The notes under the pieces were generated by a model that was not told where the DNA came from, searched no databases, and worked only from the letters and a program-made list of their open reading frames with translations. Positions 8,041 to 16,161 of a stretch of 64,000 nucleotides of DNA are shown piece after piece. Both the position numbers and the translations under genes were made by a program. Location: contig CAXXVF010000002.1 of NCBI GenBank assembly GCA_963663605.2, forward strand, positions 992,001 through 1,056,000, in the 5' to 3' direction. The number at the start of each line of letters is the position of its first letter. The stretch's first letter is position 1. Source of the DNA: Sporobacter sp963663605 (lineage in GTDB: Bacteria > Bacillota > Clostridia > Oscillospirales > Oscillospiraceae).

Positions 8041-9027
8041 TTATTTGAAATAGATCTTGTTCTGGTTGCGGACCTCGTCCATGATGCAGTCGTTGACGCC
8101 CTCGAAGATGCTGCCTTCGCCGCCGTACGTCAGGCACGGGATGAACATACCGCCTTCCTGGTATTCCTTGCAGGCACGCGCGACTTCGCCTCGGACGACG
8201 TCTTCGCTCCAGTCCTTGCGGTCGACGAGCGAGGCGTCAATGCCGCCCATAAGGGTCAGCTTGTAGTCCGTGTCCTTTTTGACCTGCTGGATGTCGTTGG
8301 ACGGGAGGATGCCTTCCCAAATGTCGATGCCGACGTCGACCATGTCCTGCGCGATGGGCTGGCAGAAGCTGTCGGCGTGGTGCATTGTGATAATGCCTTC
8401 CTTTTTCATCATGCCGTAAATCTTCTTATAGGGCTCTTTCAGGAATTCGCGCCAGGTGTCCGGCGACATAAACATGGCATGTTTGGAGCCCCAGTCGTCA
8501 TGGAACATGATGACGTCGGGATGCAGGTTGTCGATGAGAAGTTTGATCTGCGCCATTTTGAATTGCGTGACGTAATCGATCAGTTCATGCATCGCTTCAG
8601 GCTCTTCCAAAAAGCCCATAAGCGTGTCTTCAAAACCCATCAAAAAGTGCAGCTGCTCAAAGACGCCCGTCGGGGACCAGACCATTACGAATTTGCCTTC
8701 CGCACGGATCTTTTCCGCGTCCGCCTGTGCCTGCGTCCAGTCCAGCGGAATGTTTGCGATATCGGGCGCTATGCAGTATTCGCGCCACTTCGTAATATCC
8801 GGGCAAACTTTCGTTTCATCGTTGACGATCGGCATGACGCCGGGTTCTTCCAGGCCCCAGAATATCGTCACGCCCCAGGGGTTTTTTGCGGTCGCGCCCG
8901 GTGTTACCGGGAACATGTAGTAAAAAACCGGATCCCACACCTGGGGGAAGGGTTCCCACTCGTTGACAAACGCGTCCGGTTTGCCGTGTTTCAGTGTTTC
9001 AATAACATTTTCCTTTAGAGACAGCAT
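8041..9027 (-). CDS. uroporphyrinogen decarboxylase-family (methyltransferase-like) protein
   Basis: A 328-residue TIM-barrel protein of the URO-D superfamily, which includes uroporphyrinogen decarboxylase and the methylcobamide:CoM or :THF methyltransferases (MtaA, MtbA, CmuA type). It lacks the N-terminal haem-pathway signature. It shows IITMHHADSFCQPI (about 218-231) and MFIPCLTYGGEG near the C-terminus. These are positions where MtaA-type enzymes carry zinc-binding His and Cys, so a methyltransferase role is more likely than haem synthesis. The ATG at 9027 follows AAGGAGG with 7-base spacing; the frame extends further upstream without support. No corrinoid protein gene is next to it. The promoter is at 9125-9153. 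The substrate is unknown. Confidence 0.82.
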   Translation of the reverse strand: MLSLKENVIETLKHGKPDAFVNEWEPFPQVWDPVFYYMFPVTPGATAKNPWGVTIFWGLEEPGVMPIVNDETKVCPDITKWREYCIAPDIANIPLDWTQAQADAEKIRAEGKFVMVWSPTGVFEQLHFLMGFEDTLMGFLEEPEAMHELIDYVTQFKMAQIKLLIDNLHPDVIMFHDDWGSKHAMFMSPDTWREFLKEPYKKIYGMMKKEGIITMHHADSFCQPIAQDMVDVGIDIWEGILPSNDIQQVKKDTDYKLTLMGGIDASLVDRKDWSEDVVRGEVARACKEYQEGGMFIPCLTYGGEGSIFEGVNDCIMDEVRNQNKIYFK

Positions 9028-9124
9028 GAATATCCTCCTTTGTATGTTTGTTTTTTTGCAGCATACAGCACCGGCATCGGGCCTTGCCGAATTCCGGTAT
9101 TCATCCTTGAAATCTCCTGGTACA

Positions 9125-9153
9125 ATAATAATGCACATACAGGTGTTTGTAAA
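9125..9153 (-). promoter_or_regulatory. predicted sigma-A promoter of the UroD-like gene
   Basis: TTTACA (9148-9153), 17 bases, TATTAT (9125-9130) on the minus strand. This gives a leader of roughly 90 bases before the ATG at 9027. Confidence 0.6.
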
Positions 9154-9280
9154 CACGAAAAACACTGACTTATCGTAGAATCGAACAGCCGGTTTTTCTC
9201 GATAACGACAAAGAAAACGAGCCCTTCAGACAAATTCCCACACAACGGCTTTTCCTCTTCGTGTATACGTGCACAAACGA

Positions 9281-9312
9281 CAAAAAAGCAGCCCCGCCAT
9301 TGGCGGGGCCGC
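9281..9312 (-). terminator. terminator of the SDR gene at 9386-10207
   Basis: GGCCCCGCCAATGGCGGGGC followed by TGCTTTTTTG on the minus strand, about 75 bases after the SDR stop codon. Confidence 0.85.
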
Positions 9313-9385
9313 CGATTTGCAGCGTCTTTGCGATTTGGCGTCCGGCATACCCTTTGTATGCTTCCCGCCTGCTTTTAACACGTTA

Positions 9386-10207
9386 TCAGCCCAACACTTT
9401 CCCGATCGCCCGGTCAAAGACTCTGTCCGGAAGCAGGCGCTTTAAGAAAACGGACGGTTTCGCGCCGTGCCCGATGAGATAGCGGGTCCTCGGACGGCGG
9501 GCCGCCGCCGCTTTCCCGACGGCGCGCGCAATGCGTTCCGGCTGTGATACATGCCTCCCCGCGTAATAGCGTTCCAGCCCGGCGGCTACCTTTTCCGCCT
9601 TTGCGGCGTAGGCGCCTGCCGACGACGTTTTTTTCAGATTCCGGCACGCGATTGCGGACCAGTCGGTTTTGATCGCGCCCGGTTCGACAACGGCCACGTC
9701 GATACCGAACGGCGCGAGCTCCAGGCGCAGGCAGTCGGAAAGAGCCTCCACGGCGAACTTGGCCGCGTGATACCATCCGCCGAACGGCGTATGGATCTTC
9801 CCGGCCATGGACGATATGTTGATGATCCTGCCGGATCCGTTTGCGCGCATACCGGGCAGAACCAGCTGCGTCATGCGCGCCAGGCCGAACACGTTGACCT
9901 CAAACTGACGGCGCGCTTCCGCCATCGGAACGTCCTCAATCGCTCCGTAGCTTCCGTATCCTGCATTGTTCACAAGCACGTCGATGCGCCCTTCGGTTTT
10001 AAGTATCCCGTCCACGCACGCGGCCATGGACGCTTCGTCCGTTACGTCCAGCTCGGCTGTTTTTATGCCCAGCCGCTCCAGTTCTTCCAGTTTGCCGGCG
10101 CGCCGGGCCGCGCCGTATACCGTAAACCCAAGCTCTTTGAGCCGAAGCGCCGACGCCCGGCCGATGCCGGACGTGGCCCCGGTCACGAGCGCTGTTTTTT
10201 TGTTCAT
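9386..10207 (-). CDS. short-chain dehydrogenase/reductase (classical SDR)
   Basis: A 273-residue NAD(P)-dependent oxidoreductase with a Rossmann fold. The cofactor motif TGATSGIG is at 9-16, NNAG at 80-83, catalytic Ser at 132-133 (NISSMAG) and Y146-x3-K150 (YHAAK). R36 and R37 after the second strand (GAARRAGK) suggest NADP preference. The C-terminal extension (ERIARAVGKAAAARRPRTRYLIG) matches the oxidoreductase/SDR subgroup related to DltE-like and retinol-type enzymes. I chose the ATG at 10207, with AAGGAGG 7 bases upstream, over the GTG one codon earlier. Divergent to a second SDR at 10439 but not closely similar to it. Substrate unknown. Confidence 0.9.
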   Translation of the reverse strand: MNKKTALVTGATSGIGRASALRLKELGFTVYGAARRAGKLEELERLGIKTAELDVTDEASMAACVDGILKTEGRIDVLVNNAGYGSYGAIEDVPMAEARRQFEVNVFGLARMTQLVLPGMRANGSGRIINISSMAGKIHTPFGGWYHAAKFAVEALSDCLRLELAPFGIDVAVVEPGAIKTDWSAIACRNLKKTSSAGAYAAKAEKVAAGLERYYAGRHVSQPERIARAVGKAAAARRPRTRYLIGHGAKPSVFLKRLLPDRVFDRAIGKVLG

Positions 10208-10363
10208 CACGCCGCCTCCTTATTGATTCTATGTCAATTAAAATTGACGCCCGGCGATTTGTCAAGAAAAACCATCCCGCCCGCCGGAAAATAGGCGCGG
10301 GATGATTTGTTTATGCGCCGCCCGCTTCCCGAGCCGGAACGCGCGTAATTATCCTCTTTTGCA

Positions 10364-10392
10364 TTTACGGCTTTTGTGATATCCTTTATACA
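10364..10392 (+). promoter_or_regulatory. predicted sigma-A promoter of the second SDR gene
   Basis: TTTACG (10364-10369), 17 bases, TATACA (10387-10392), about 47 bases before the start. Confidence 0.5.
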
Positions 10393-10438
10393 ATTAATAC
10401 TAAACCGGACCGCGCTTCGTGCGGCCAAGGAGGTAAAC

Positions 10439-11368
10439 ATGGAAAACTTAAGCGGCAAAACAGCTTTTGTAACAGGCGGCGCCAGCGGCATCGGCCTTGG
10501 GATTGCCAAGGCGTGCGCGCGGGCGGGTATGAACGTCGTCATCGCCGATATGCGCCAGAAGGCGCTCGATGAAGCGCTGCCCTTCTTCAAGTCGAAGGGA
10601 CAGCCGGCGCACGGCATCCTGCTCGACGTCACCGACCGCGAAGCATACGAGAAGGCCGCCGATGAAGCGGAAGCGGTGTTCGGGAAACTCCACGTGCTGG
10701 TGAACAACGCCGGCGTGGAAGCGCCCTTCGGACCGCTGTGGAAAAATTCCTTCAAGGACTGCGACTTCATTGTGGGCGTCAACATAACGGGCATTCTCAA
10801 CGGCATCCTCACGGTCCTGCCGCGTATCCTGAAGCACGGCGAGGGCGGACACGTCGTCAGCACGGCATCCCAGTCCGGCCTGTCCGTCGTGCCCGGCGCG
10901 GCGCTGTACTGCATGACGAAAGCCGGCGTGACCGCCCTGATGGAAACGCTGGCGTGCGACTTAAGGGACACGAACGTCGGCGCGTCGGCCTTCTGCCCCG
11001 GCCCCGTCGTCGGCAATCTCGGCGCGACGTCTAAGGAAGTCCGCCCGGAAAGCCTCAAAAACGACGCGGCCCCCGCCCCGCCCCCTGTCAGAAAAATCGA
11101 CAGCGGCGGCGAAGTCCCGGACTTCACCGCGATGTTCATGACGCCCGAAGAGGCCGGCGAGCGCGTTGTAAACGGCATCCGCCGGGGCGACCTGTATATC
11201 TTCACGCACGCCGAATTCAGGGACGGCGTGCGCGCGAAGTCGGAGGCGCTGCTGCGCGCCTTTCCGGACCAGCCGGAAAACGAGGAATTCAAAAAGACGT
11301 TCAGCTTCCTGACGTATAACCCGATTTACGATACGCAGACCACGCCCAAAGCACCGGAACAGTCTTAG
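10439..11368 (+). CDS. short-chain dehydrogenase/reductase
   Basis: A 309-residue SDR with cofactor motif TGGASGIG (12-19), NNAG (89-92) and the catalytic pair Y157-x3-K161 (YCMTK), preceded by STASQSG as the Ser region. D37 in VVIADMRQ after the second strand suggests NAD preference. It is longer than a classical SDR: residues about 205-240 form a proline- and charge-rich insertion (NDAAPAPPPVRKIDSGGEVPD). The ATG at 10439 is set by AGGAGG 5 bases upstream; the longer frame from 10376 would overlap the promoter. The terminator is at 11402-11440, so the gene is monocistronic. Substrate not predictable. Confidence 0.9.
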   Translation: MENLSGKTAFVTGGASGIGLGIAKACARAGMNVVIADMRQKALDEALPFFKSKGQPAHGILLDVTDREAYEKAADEAEAVFGKLHVLVNNAGVEAPFGPLWKNSFKDCDFIVGVNITGILNGILTVLPRILKHGEGGHVVSTASQSGLSVVPGAALYCMTKAGVTALMETLACDLRDTNVGASAFCPGPVVGNLGATSKEVRPESLKNDAAPAPPPVRKIDSGGEVPDFTAMFMTPEEAGERVVNGIRRGDLYIFTHAEFRDGVRAKSEALLRAFPDQPENEEFKKTFSFLTYNPIYDTQTTPKAPEQS

Positions 11369-11401
11369 TCTTTTCCGCAAAAACATACATTCCCGCGACA
11401 G

Positions 11402-11440
11402 CTAAAAGTGGGCCCCGCCGAATGGCGGGACCCACTTTTT
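11402..11440 (+). terminator. terminator of the second SDR gene
   Basis: AAAGTGGG-CCCCGCC and GGCGGG-CCCACTTT form a long stem around GAAT, followed by TTTTT. Confidence 0.9.
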
Positions 11441-11452
11441 GGTGGTAATATC

Positions 11453-11481
11453 TTGCAATAAGCGCACCCGGGTGCTACACT
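11453..11481 (+). promoter_or_regulatory. predicted sigma-A promoter of the lipoprotein gene
   Basis: TTGCAA (11453-11458), 17 bases, TACACT (11476-11481), 38 bases before the ATG. Confidence 0.55.
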
Positions 11482-11518
11482 GGCTCCGGAGCAGTATGCT
11501 CTTACAGGAGGCTTAATC

Positions 11519-12607
11519 ATGAAACTATGCAGAATCCTGCCGGTCGTTTTATGCGCCCTGCTGCTGTCCGGGTGCGCCGAACGCGTCAGCAAACCGCAGT
11601 CGACATGCGAGCCGGCGCCGCCGGACATTCAAGCCGTCTCCCCTTCCGGCGGGGAACCCGAAAGCGGCGCGGCGGACGCGCCGGGAACCGAAACATCCGC
11701 CGAAGCGTCGTCCGGCGGCGCGGACGGTTTAACCGAAGAGGAAATCCGCGCGTTGTATGACGACAGCGTCATGACCATTTACAGCATCACGCCGTATAAC
11801 GGCGATTATCTGGTGCGCTACAGCCCCAGTCCGGAATCCGGACCGTGGTTGTTCGACTGGGTCTACGGGATAAACGGCGCGCGCGTCAAGCTCCTGTTCA
11901 GCAACGACGGCATACGCGAATGCGAAATCCGCGCCGCCGGCAGCATCCGCGTCGTGACGGACGGCCATCACAGCGAGTGGGCGTACCGCTCGTTTCCGCA
12001 GATAAAATACGCCGCCGCAGCCGTCAGCCTAGACGCAGACGGCCTGCCGATAACCAGCGACGATTACCGGGACTTCTCCACCACCGAGACGTATTGGGCG
12101 GATATAAGCGAAAGCATCTCCATGGGCATGGAAGGACGCCGCGAGGTGGTCACAGACGCCTTCGTGGGCGTTTCCGGCGTGGAGGTCGCATTTGGTCCGC
12201 CGGCCGACACGGAGGGCTTTGGCGCCTTTTACGCGGCCTGCTGTACGCCGCCGGCTGTCGACATCTCCAGCGAGGCGGACAGCCGCATAATGACCGTCGT
12301 GTTCCGCGACACGTCGTTGTCGAGCGGCGACATGCCGGATTTTGACGAAGACTACAAGCGTGAGAGCTATCAGCAGTACCTGGAAGCCACCGGCGTCACC
12401 TTCCCCACAAGCTTCCCCGCCGGGGCGCTCGAGGGCAGCAATCCGCTCATCGAAAAGGCGTCTATCGAGGAACAGGGCTCGGATACGTTCCTGACGCTGC
12501 ACCTGACGGAAGAGGCGGTGGTATACACCGTGGAGTCGGGCCGCACGGGACCGGCCGACAGAGGGCCATACCTGCGTTTTATCCTGCGCGCGGGCAGCGA
12601 CTGGTAA
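11519..12607 (+). CDS. lipoprotein of unknown function
   Basis: A 362-residue predicted lipoprotein that I do not recognise as a named family. The signal peptide MKLCRILPVVLCALLLSGC ends in lipobox LSGC with lipid-modified Cys19. Residues about 22-70 are a low-complexity Pro/Gly/Ala/Ser/Glu linker, as in many wall-spanning lipoproteins. The rest is a globular domain rich in acidic and aromatic residues, with no membrane helix. The ATG follows AGGAGG with 7-base spacing. The gene is flanked by its own promoter and a shared terminator, so it stands alone. It would sit on the outer face of the membrane. Confidence 0.75.
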   Translation: MKLCRILPVVLCALLLSGCAERVSKPQSTCEPAPPDIQAVSPSGGEPESGAADAPGTETSAEASSGGADGLTEEEIRALYDDSVMTIYSITPYNGDYLVRYSPSPESGPWLFDWVYGINGARVKLLFSNDGIRECEIRAAGSIRVVTDGHHSEWAYRSFPQIKYAAAAVSLDADGLPITSDDYRDFSTTETYWADISESISMGMEGRREVVTDAFVGVSGVEVAFGPPADTEGFGAFYAACCTPPAVDISSEADSRIMTVVFRDTSLSSGDMPDFDEDYKRESYQQYLEATGVTFPTSFPAGALEGSNPLIEKASIEEQGSDTFLTLHLTEEAVVYTVESGRTGPADRGPYLRFILRAGSDW

Positions 12608-12615
12608 GCGATGAA

Positions 12616-12657
12616 GCGAAAAAAGGGGGACCCCGCCGAACGGCGGGGCCCCTTTTC
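12616..12657. terminator. bidirectional terminator between convergent genes
   Basis: AAAAAAGGGG-ACCCCGCC and GGCGGGG-CCCCTTTT pair. It serves the lipoprotein gene on the plus strand and the solute-binding protein gene on the minus strand. Confidence 0.85.
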
Positions 12658-12682
12658 GCGTATTTTCTTTTAGTTTATGCGA

Positions 12683-13963
12683 CTAGGCTCCGAAGTTGCC
12701 GTTTACATAGTCTGCAATATAATCCAGATAATCCTGATACGTATCCTTTGTCAAAACCTTTGTCTCGCACAGGATATTGGCGTAGGTCGCGCCCGGGGCC
12801 TTCCATTCCGGATACAGCGATTCTTCCGTGGCCCTGCCGTCGAGCATGGCGATGACGCCGCAGACGAGCGGCTCGCAGAAGATATCCTGCGCGTAGTAGA
12901 TGCCGGCGACCCAGGATGAGCCCGCCGCATCCTGCTCGAACAGCGGAATGAGGATATTCGCGCCGTTGGAACAGATGAGCACTTTTTCTTCAATGTTGAG
13001 GGATGCGGCGGCCTGCGCGGCGCCCTGGGCGTAGTCCTCAAGGACCGTGGTGATAAGCCAGCGATCGATTTCGGGATGCGCCGCCATGGTGGCTGAGGAC
13101 AATTGATATCCGCCGTCCGTGGAATAGCCGAAGTTGACGCAGTCACCTTCGAAGATGGTAGCATTGGGGTATTTTTCCGCGAACCCTGCATTTGAGAAAT
13201 CGGAAACCGTCTTCAAAAGCGGGTTGGCGGATATTGTCAGACATATATAACCCAGATTCGTCTCAGCGAGGTCGATGTCGCCCCAGTAAGTCTTGTAGTT
13301 GTCAAACAGCCAGTTGTTGGCCAGGTCGGCCTGATACTTCGTACCGAGCGTTACCATCGGCTGGAGCATATTGCCGTCGTCGTCCTGAATCGGCGTGACG
13401 CCCGGCATCCATTTGACTCCGAGTTCGTCCGCCAGCTCGTCAACACGAGAGCCAATCGGCGCGTCAGGCTGAAGGATCATGCCCTCCCAACCCTGGGAGG
13501 CGTAGACTTCCATGTTGAGCAGGAACGCTTCGTTATCCGTGTTGGCGCAGTATTCGGTATACTCAAAATTAACGCGTTCGCTCCAGCCCTGGAACGATTT
13601 GCTTTCCATATCCGTCAGGGCGAAAGCCATGTGGTAAATAAAGGCGATCTTGTAGGGGTCGCGCGCGAACCAGTCCACATCGTCCGTATACCAGCCGGTA
13701 TCGCCGTGCGGAGGGGGCGGGTCTATGATCCAGTCGGGGCCGTTCCAGTAACCGTTGGGGTCTTCGCTCGGAGCAGCGTCTTCGCCTTCGGCCGGCGCTT
13801 CGCTTTCTGCCGGTGCTTCGCTCTCGGCGAGGGCTTCGCTTTCGGGTGCGGCCGCGCTTTCGGACGCGGGTGCGCTTGCATCTTCTTCCGCCGTCTTAGG
13901 CGTACAGGCAAAAAGTGCGAAGACCATTGCCAGTGCCATCATGATTGCCAGAATCCTTTTCAT
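12683..13963 (-). CDS. solute-binding lipoprotein, type 1 periplasmic-binding-protein fold
   Basis: A 426-residue predicted ABC-type solute-binding lipoprotein of the sugar-binding (ribose/BMP-like) type 1 fold. Signal peptide MKRILAIMMALAMVFALFAC has lipobox LFAC with Cys20. Residues about 28-70 are an acidic Glu/Ser/Ala/Pro repeat linker. The domain then begins YKIAFIYHMAFALTDMESKSFQGW, with WEGMILQPDAP and WLITTVLEDYAQGAAQAAASL typical of this fold. The ATG at 13963 follows GGAGG with 5-base spacing. No permease or ATPase gene is adjacent. It lies 45 bases after the flavin oxidoreductase gene on the same strand, so it may deliver or sense that enzyme's substrate. Confidence 0.82.
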   Translation of the reverse strand: MKRILAIMMALAMVFALFACTPKTAEEDASAPASESAAAPESEALAESEAPAESEAPAEGEDAAPSEDPNGYWNGPDWIIDPPPPHGDTGWYTDDVDWFARDPYKIAFIYHMAFALTDMESKSFQGWSERVNFEYTEYCANTDNEAFLLNMEVYASQGWEGMILQPDAPIGSRVDELADELGVKWMPGVTPIQDDDGNMLQPMVTLGTKYQADLANNWLFDNYKTYWGDIDLAETNLGYICLTISANPLLKTVSDFSNAGFAEKYPNATIFEGDCVNFGYSTDGGYQLSSATMAAHPEIDRWLITTVLEDYAQGAAQAAASLNIEEKVLICSNGANILIPLFEQDAAGSSWVAGIYYAQDIFCEPLVCGVIAMLDGRATEESLYPEWKAPGATYANILCETKVLTKDTYQDYLDYIADYVNGNFGA

Positions 13964-14008
13964 AATTACCTCCATTTTCCATTTTTTTGCTTACTTTTTT
14001 AAACTCAA

Positions 14009-15979
14009 TCAGCTTTCGCCGATATCGAGCGCGATTTGATGTGCCTTACGGACAGCTTCGTAGATGTTCGCCGGCGTCAGGCAGTCCCCTATCTGGTAGA
14101 ACAATGGCGCGCAGAAACGCAATTCATCCGCCGTCTCCCCGCGCGGGATCATGCCGAAGGCGCAGACGACCGTGTCCGCCTCAAACAGTTCCCGTCCGTT
14201 TTCGTTTTCTCCCAACACGCCGTTTTCAAGGATCTCTGCGGCTTTTGTATTGAGCGCCAGCCCGACGCCCACGCGGTCGAGCTCGAGACCGACGGCCTGT
14301 TTATGCAATATGTTGTCGCCGGCGTTTATATCCGGAAGCATTTCCAAAACGGTCACTTTCCTGCCCAGCCCGCCCAGGTAAACGGCAAGCTCCGTCCCGA
14401 CAAGGCCGCCGCCTAAAATCACGACCTTACCGCCGGCCCTAGAAGGATCGTTATAAATATCTTCCGCTATAAAGACGTTCGGCCTGTCGATCCCCGGCAG
14501 CTTCGGAATAAACGGACTTGAGCCGACAGCGGCAATAATGACATCCGGCCCGATCTCCTCGGCCAATTGCTTCGACACGTGCGTATTCAGGCGCAGGTCG
14601 ACGGGCGCTCCGGCAACTTTTTTTGCCTGCTGATCCAAATAAGCGCGCAGGTGTTTTTTAAAGGGCACGCCGTCCTCGCACCGTAAAGCGCCGCCGAGTT
14701 GCCCTGTTTTTTCGCACAAAACGACCTCGTGGCCGCGCCCGGCGCATGTGACGGCCGCTTCCATGCCGGCTATGCCGCCGCCTGCGATCAGCACTTTTTT
14801 CCGTTTGGCCGCGGGCCTCATATATTTTTGTTCCGACTCGTCGCTGATTTCCGGATTGAGCGCACAGACAATCTGCCCGTGCATGATCAGATTGGAGAAG
14901 CAGGTGAAGCAGCGGATACAGGTGACAATTTCCCCGTCCCGGCCTTCTCTTGCCTTGTTCGGCAGATCCGGGTCGCATATGAGCCCTCGGGCTAATTCTA
15001 CCACATCGGCCTTTCCGGAGGCAATAATTTTCTCCATCTGAGCCGGGTCCGACAGCGCACCCACGGTCGCGACTTTTGATTTCTTTACACGCTTTTTGAC
15101 CTCGGCTGCATATTTAACGTTGACGCCGTCCTCCAAAAACATGGAGGGATGGGTCACGGTGAATACGCGCGCATCCTCGTGGGAGCCGGCGGATACGTGG
15201 ATCAGGTCCACAAGGCCGTCGAACGCTTCCGCGATGCGTACGCCGTAATCGATGCCATAGCCGCCTTCGTAGACTTCGCTCCCGGAGATTCGCAGCTCCA
15301 GGGGAAATTTCGGGCCGACGGCCGCGCGTACCGCCCGGACAATCTCCAGCGGAAAGCGCATGCGGTTTTCAAAAGAGCCGCCGTATTCGTCTGTACGGTG
15401 GTTGAGCGTAGGCGACATGAACTGATGAATGAGAAAGCCATGAGCGCCGTGCAGCGTCACCATGCCAAAGCCGCAGCGCCTGGCCTTTATAGCTCCGTCG
15501 ACATGCAGGCGTATGATGCGGTCCATGCCCGCCCGGTCGAGCGCCTTGACCTGCGCCGTCTGATGCGTCCCCAGGGCGCCGACCACGCTTTCGTCCTGCG
15601 GGCCGTAGATCTCGTTGCCCGCATGATAGGAAACGGACGCGGCGGAGCCGGCGTGGAACATCTCCAGCGTCGCCACGGCCCCGTGGCGGTTGATCTCGGA
15701 CGCCAGCTTGTTCAGCGCCGGCATCAGCCCCGGATCATCCATATGCATACAGTAATCGCCGTGGGCGCCGTGCCTGCCGTCCACCATTGCGTCCCCGACG
15801 CAGACGGAAGCCGCCCCGCCCTTGGCCTTGTGTTCAAAGTAACAGATTGTTTCGTTTATCGGCCGGTGCTTCGGATCGGCATAGAAAACGCCGGTGGGCG
15901 ACGAAAATATCCTGTTTTGGAACAAGGCGTCCCCAAGCCGGATCGGTGAAAACAGATGCGGATACTTACAATTGTACAT
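14009..15979 (-). CDS. NADH:flavin oxidoreductase / 2,4-dienoyl-CoA reductase-like (BaiCD/BaiH type)
   Basis: A 656-residue multidomain redox enzyme of the dienoyl-CoA reductase, BaiCD/BaiH and trimethylamine dehydrogenase family. Residues 1 to about 340 form an old-yellow-enzyme TIM barrel binding FMN (LHGAHGFLIHQFMSP-x-LNHRTDEYGGSFENR). The 4Fe-4S cluster cysteines follow at C354, C357, C360 and C372. The first three are spaced CxxCxxC, one residue tighter than the usual CxxCxxxC. An FAD domain starts with LIAGGGIAGMEAA (about 397-409), and a second Rossmann segment has ILGGGLVGTELAVYLGG. The family reduces enoyl or dienone substrates. It heads an operon with the solute-binding lipoprotein, opposite LysR. 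No strong ribosome binding site is visible. Confidence 0.88.
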   Translation of the reverse strand: MYNCKYPHLFSPIRLGDALFQNRIFSSPTGVFYADPKHRPINETICYFEHKAKGGAASVCVGDAMVDGRHGAHGDYCMHMDDPGLMPALNKLASEINRHGAVATLEMFHAGSAASVSYHAGNEIYGPQDESVVGALGTHQTAQVKALDRAGMDRIIRLHVDGAIKARRCGFGMVTLHGAHGFLIHQFMSPTLNHRTDEYGGSFENRMRFPLEIVRAVRAAVGPKFPLELRISGSEVYEGGYGIDYGVRIAEAFDGLVDLIHVSAGSHEDARVFTVTHPSMFLEDGVNVKYAAEVKKRVKKSKVATVGALSDPAQMEKIIASGKADVVELARGLICDPDLPNKAREGRDGEIVTCIRCFTCFSNLIMHGQIVCALNPEISDESEQKYMRPAAKRKKVLIAGGGIAGMEAAVTCAGRGHEVVLCEKTGQLGGALRCEDGVPFKKHLRAYLDQQAKKVAGAPVDLRLNTHVSKQLAEEIGPDVIIAAVGSSPFIPKLPGIDRPNVFIAEDIYNDPSRAGGKVVILGGGLVGTELAVYLGGLGRKVTVLEMLPDINAGDNILHKQAVGLELDRVGVGLALNTKAAEILENGVLGENENGRELFEADTVVCAFGMIPRGETADELRFCAPLFYQIGDCLTPANIYEAVRKAHQIALDIGES

Positions 15980-16085
15980 TATTTATCAGCACGGGACAGC
16001 GCCGTGTTTCTCCTCTCTTCGGTTTGTCCGGAAGAAAGATACTTGCACTTTCAACATAATATTTATTATAAAGGAAAAAAAACAG

Positions 16086-16136
16086 TTGAAAATGACCGAA
16101 AATTTGTATATACTACAACTTGTTGTTGTAGTATAT
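16086..16136 (+). promoter_or_regulatory. lysR promoter overlapped by a perfect 12-bp inverted repeat operator
   Basis: TTGAAA (16086-16091), 17 bases, TATACT (16109-16114) form a good sigma-A promoter for the LysR gene. The arms ATATACTACAAC (16108-16119) and GTTGTAGTATAT (16125-16136) are a perfect inverted repeat with a 5-base spacer. They cover the -10 box and predicted start point. LysR proteins usually bind such dyads, and this position suggests autorepression. A possible minus-strand TATAAT for the oxidoreductase lies near 16066-16071. Confidence 0.75.
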
Positions 16137-16161
16137 CTGTTACGGAGGGCGGTGCGTTTCG

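Noticed and set aside
10234..11292. Open frame of 352 codons opposite the second SDR gene
   Set aside because: The SDR on the plus strand has all catalytic motifs; the antisense frame has none.
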